Of a DNA stretch of 7,132 nucleotides, positions 6,547 to 7,132 are shown one piece after another. A model generated the notes under the pieces. The model was not told the origin of the DNA, did no database searches, and saw only the letters and a program-made list of their open reading frames with translations. The first letter of the stretch is position 1, and every line of letters starts with the position of its first letter. Origin of the DNA: Methanosarcinaceae archaeon (lineage in GTDB: Archaea > Halobacteriota > Methanosarcinia > Methanosarcinales > Methanosarcinaceae). The translations under genes were made by a program, and so were the position numbers. The stretch spans positions 1-7,132 of the forward strand of contig JAQVBP010000144.1 of assembly GCA_028690255.1 (NCBI GenBank), given 5' to 3'.

Positions 6547-6819
6547 TGAGAGCTCTGTTTTTCCCTCTGGAAATCATCAACGTTTGCCGGAATCTGATTT
6601 AAGCCGCAAAAATAAAGCCTTGAACAAAGTGGAAGAGTGTATATTTTCAAAACCGGCCCGTGGTGTTGAAAGCCCGGCAAGCTCGAAAAACAGAAAAAAT
6701 ATATTTGGCCGGATATGGCAAAAAGCCTTTTAAGTCGCCTGACCCGAATTTGTGAGCTGGATTTTTTGTTTTACCGAACCACGGTTGATTTTTGTGGTTC
6801 AGAAAACCCGGGCCCTCAA

Positions 6820-6838
6820 CGGCCGACGCAGGCGGCCG
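6820..6838 (+). repeat. GC-rich inverted repeat in copy C (CGGCCG arms)
   Basis: Same as the element in copy B: CGGCCG, ACGCAGG loop, CGGCCG. Confidence 0.7.
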
Positions 6839-6991
6839 GGCGTTTCAAGAAGGAGACAAAACAAATACATACTTTTGCACAGCCCACCTTCAAATAAATA
6901 TTTATACTGTATTCAGTTTTGAGCCTCCATCTCTAAAATCTGAAACTGGTTTCAGTGAATTCGATTTTTTTTGTTTTCCATCACGAAAAGG

Positions 6992-7011
6992 CCGGTCGCC
7001 TATGCGACCGG
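6992..7011 (+). repeat. Perfect hairpin in copy C, stem covaries with copy B
   Basis: CCGGTCGC (6992-6999), loop CTAT, GCGACCGG (7004-7011), followed like its copy B counterpart by TGAGAGC. Confidence 0.85.
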
Positions 7012-7094
7012 TGAGAGCCCCGTCTCCCCATACTCGAAAATCAATGAACATTTGCCGGAATCCGGTTTCAACCGCAAAAATAGGGCCTTGAAAG

Positions 7095-7132
7095 AAGTGT
7101 AAAACCGTACATCTCAAAAATGGGCCACGGTG
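7095..7132 (+). repeat. Dispersed intergenic repeat, copy D (cut by window end)
   Basis: AAGTGT at 7095 lies 468 bases after the matching AAGTGG of copy C. CTCAAAAATGGGCCACGGTG (7113-7132) resembles TTCAAAACCGGCCCGTGGTG of copy C, so a third tandem unit starts here and continues beyond the window. Confidence 0.65.

Larger units (their letters stand above)
6161..6626 (+). repeat. Dispersed intergenic repeat, copy B (full unit, about 456 bases)
   Basis: Shares order and sequence with copy C: AAGTGG (6171), ATCAAAACCGGC (6193-6204), AAAAGCCTTTT (6270-6280), a near-identical core (6340-6439, four mismatches in 100 bases with 6785-6884), then CATCACGAAAAGGCCGGTC (6514-6532) and TTTGCCGGAATC (about 6583). 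The part from 6300 to 6339 differs from copy C. AAGTGG recurs 456 bases on, at 6627, so B and C are tandem. The unit has no convincing gene: open frames crossing it differ in start and end from those in copy C. Confidence 0.88.
6627..7094 (+). repeat. Dispersed intergenic repeat, copy C (full unit, about 468 bases)
   Basis: Second tandem unit. Its left part (6647-6776) matches copy A at about 85%, and its core (6785-6884) matches copy B at 96%. It then has the CATCACGAAAAGGCCGGTC block (6979-6997), the hairpin, TTTGCCGGAATC (about 7050) and CCGCAAAAATAGGGCCTTGA (about 7072), where copy B has CCGCAAAAATAAAGCCTTGA (about 6604). It also has GAACCAC (6776-6782) facing GTGGTTC (about 6794-6800), a 7-bp stem that copy B lacks on its left arm. 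No gene called. Confidence 0.88.

Noticed and set aside
6347..6733. Open frames of 128 and 99 codons across the repeats (6347-6733 and 6792-7091)
   Set aside because: They share only the repeat-derived part (GPSTADAGGRAFQEGDKT) and diverge after it; the conserved feature is DNA structure, not a protein.
6161..7132. CRISPR array
   Set aside because: The repeat units are about 460 bases with internal similarity throughout; there are no 25-40 base repeats with unique spacers.

Overview
The window most likely comes from a methanogenic archaeon of the Methanosarcina group. The main evidence is a heterodisulfide reductase subunit A with an MvhD domain fused to its C-terminus, overlapping a gene for an eight-cluster polyferredoxin. 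This pairing is known from Methanosarcina (the HdrA2 type). AT-rich TATA-box promoters and long, repeat-filled intergenic DNA fit the same assignment. The genus is inferred from the genes, not from a phylogenetic marker.

Layout. Positions 1-617 are a non-coding leader with two candidate TATA boxes. Positions 618-2972 (+) encode HdrA2-MvhD, and 2969-4327 (+) encode the polyferredoxin; the two overlap by ATGA and are surely one operon. Positions 4328-4484 hold a run of small hairpins just after the operon stop. From 4525 onward comes a family of long direct repeats: a shortened copy (A, 4525-4735), then, beyond one minus-strand gene, two tandem full copies (B and C, about 456 and 468 bases) and the first bases of a fourth (D), cut by the window edge. 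The minus-strand gene (4918-6015) encodes a stand-alone protein with an HsdR-type N-terminal PD-(D/E)XK nuclease-like domain. It is AT-rich (32% GC in one hand-counted 60-base line, against 70% in a line of hdrA).

How the genes work together. HdrA2 is a soluble FAD and iron-sulfur protein that splits electron pairs between the heterodisulfide CoM-S-S-CoB (through HdrBC) and ferredoxin. The fused MvhD domain is the electron-entry module that in other methanogens links HdrA to a hydrogenase or dehydrogenase. No hdrB or hdrC lies in this window, so those partners must be encoded elsewhere, as in M. acetivorans. The polyferredoxin is well placed to be an electron wire to or from HdrA2. The HsdR-like gene has no visible link to this metabolism and looks like an accessory, possibly defence-related, gene in a repeat-rich spot.

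The least explained parts are the 456-468-base repeat family, which contains a perfect hairpin whose stem changes by compensatory substitutions between copies, and the Cys-containing acidic tandem repeat at the start of the polyferredoxin.
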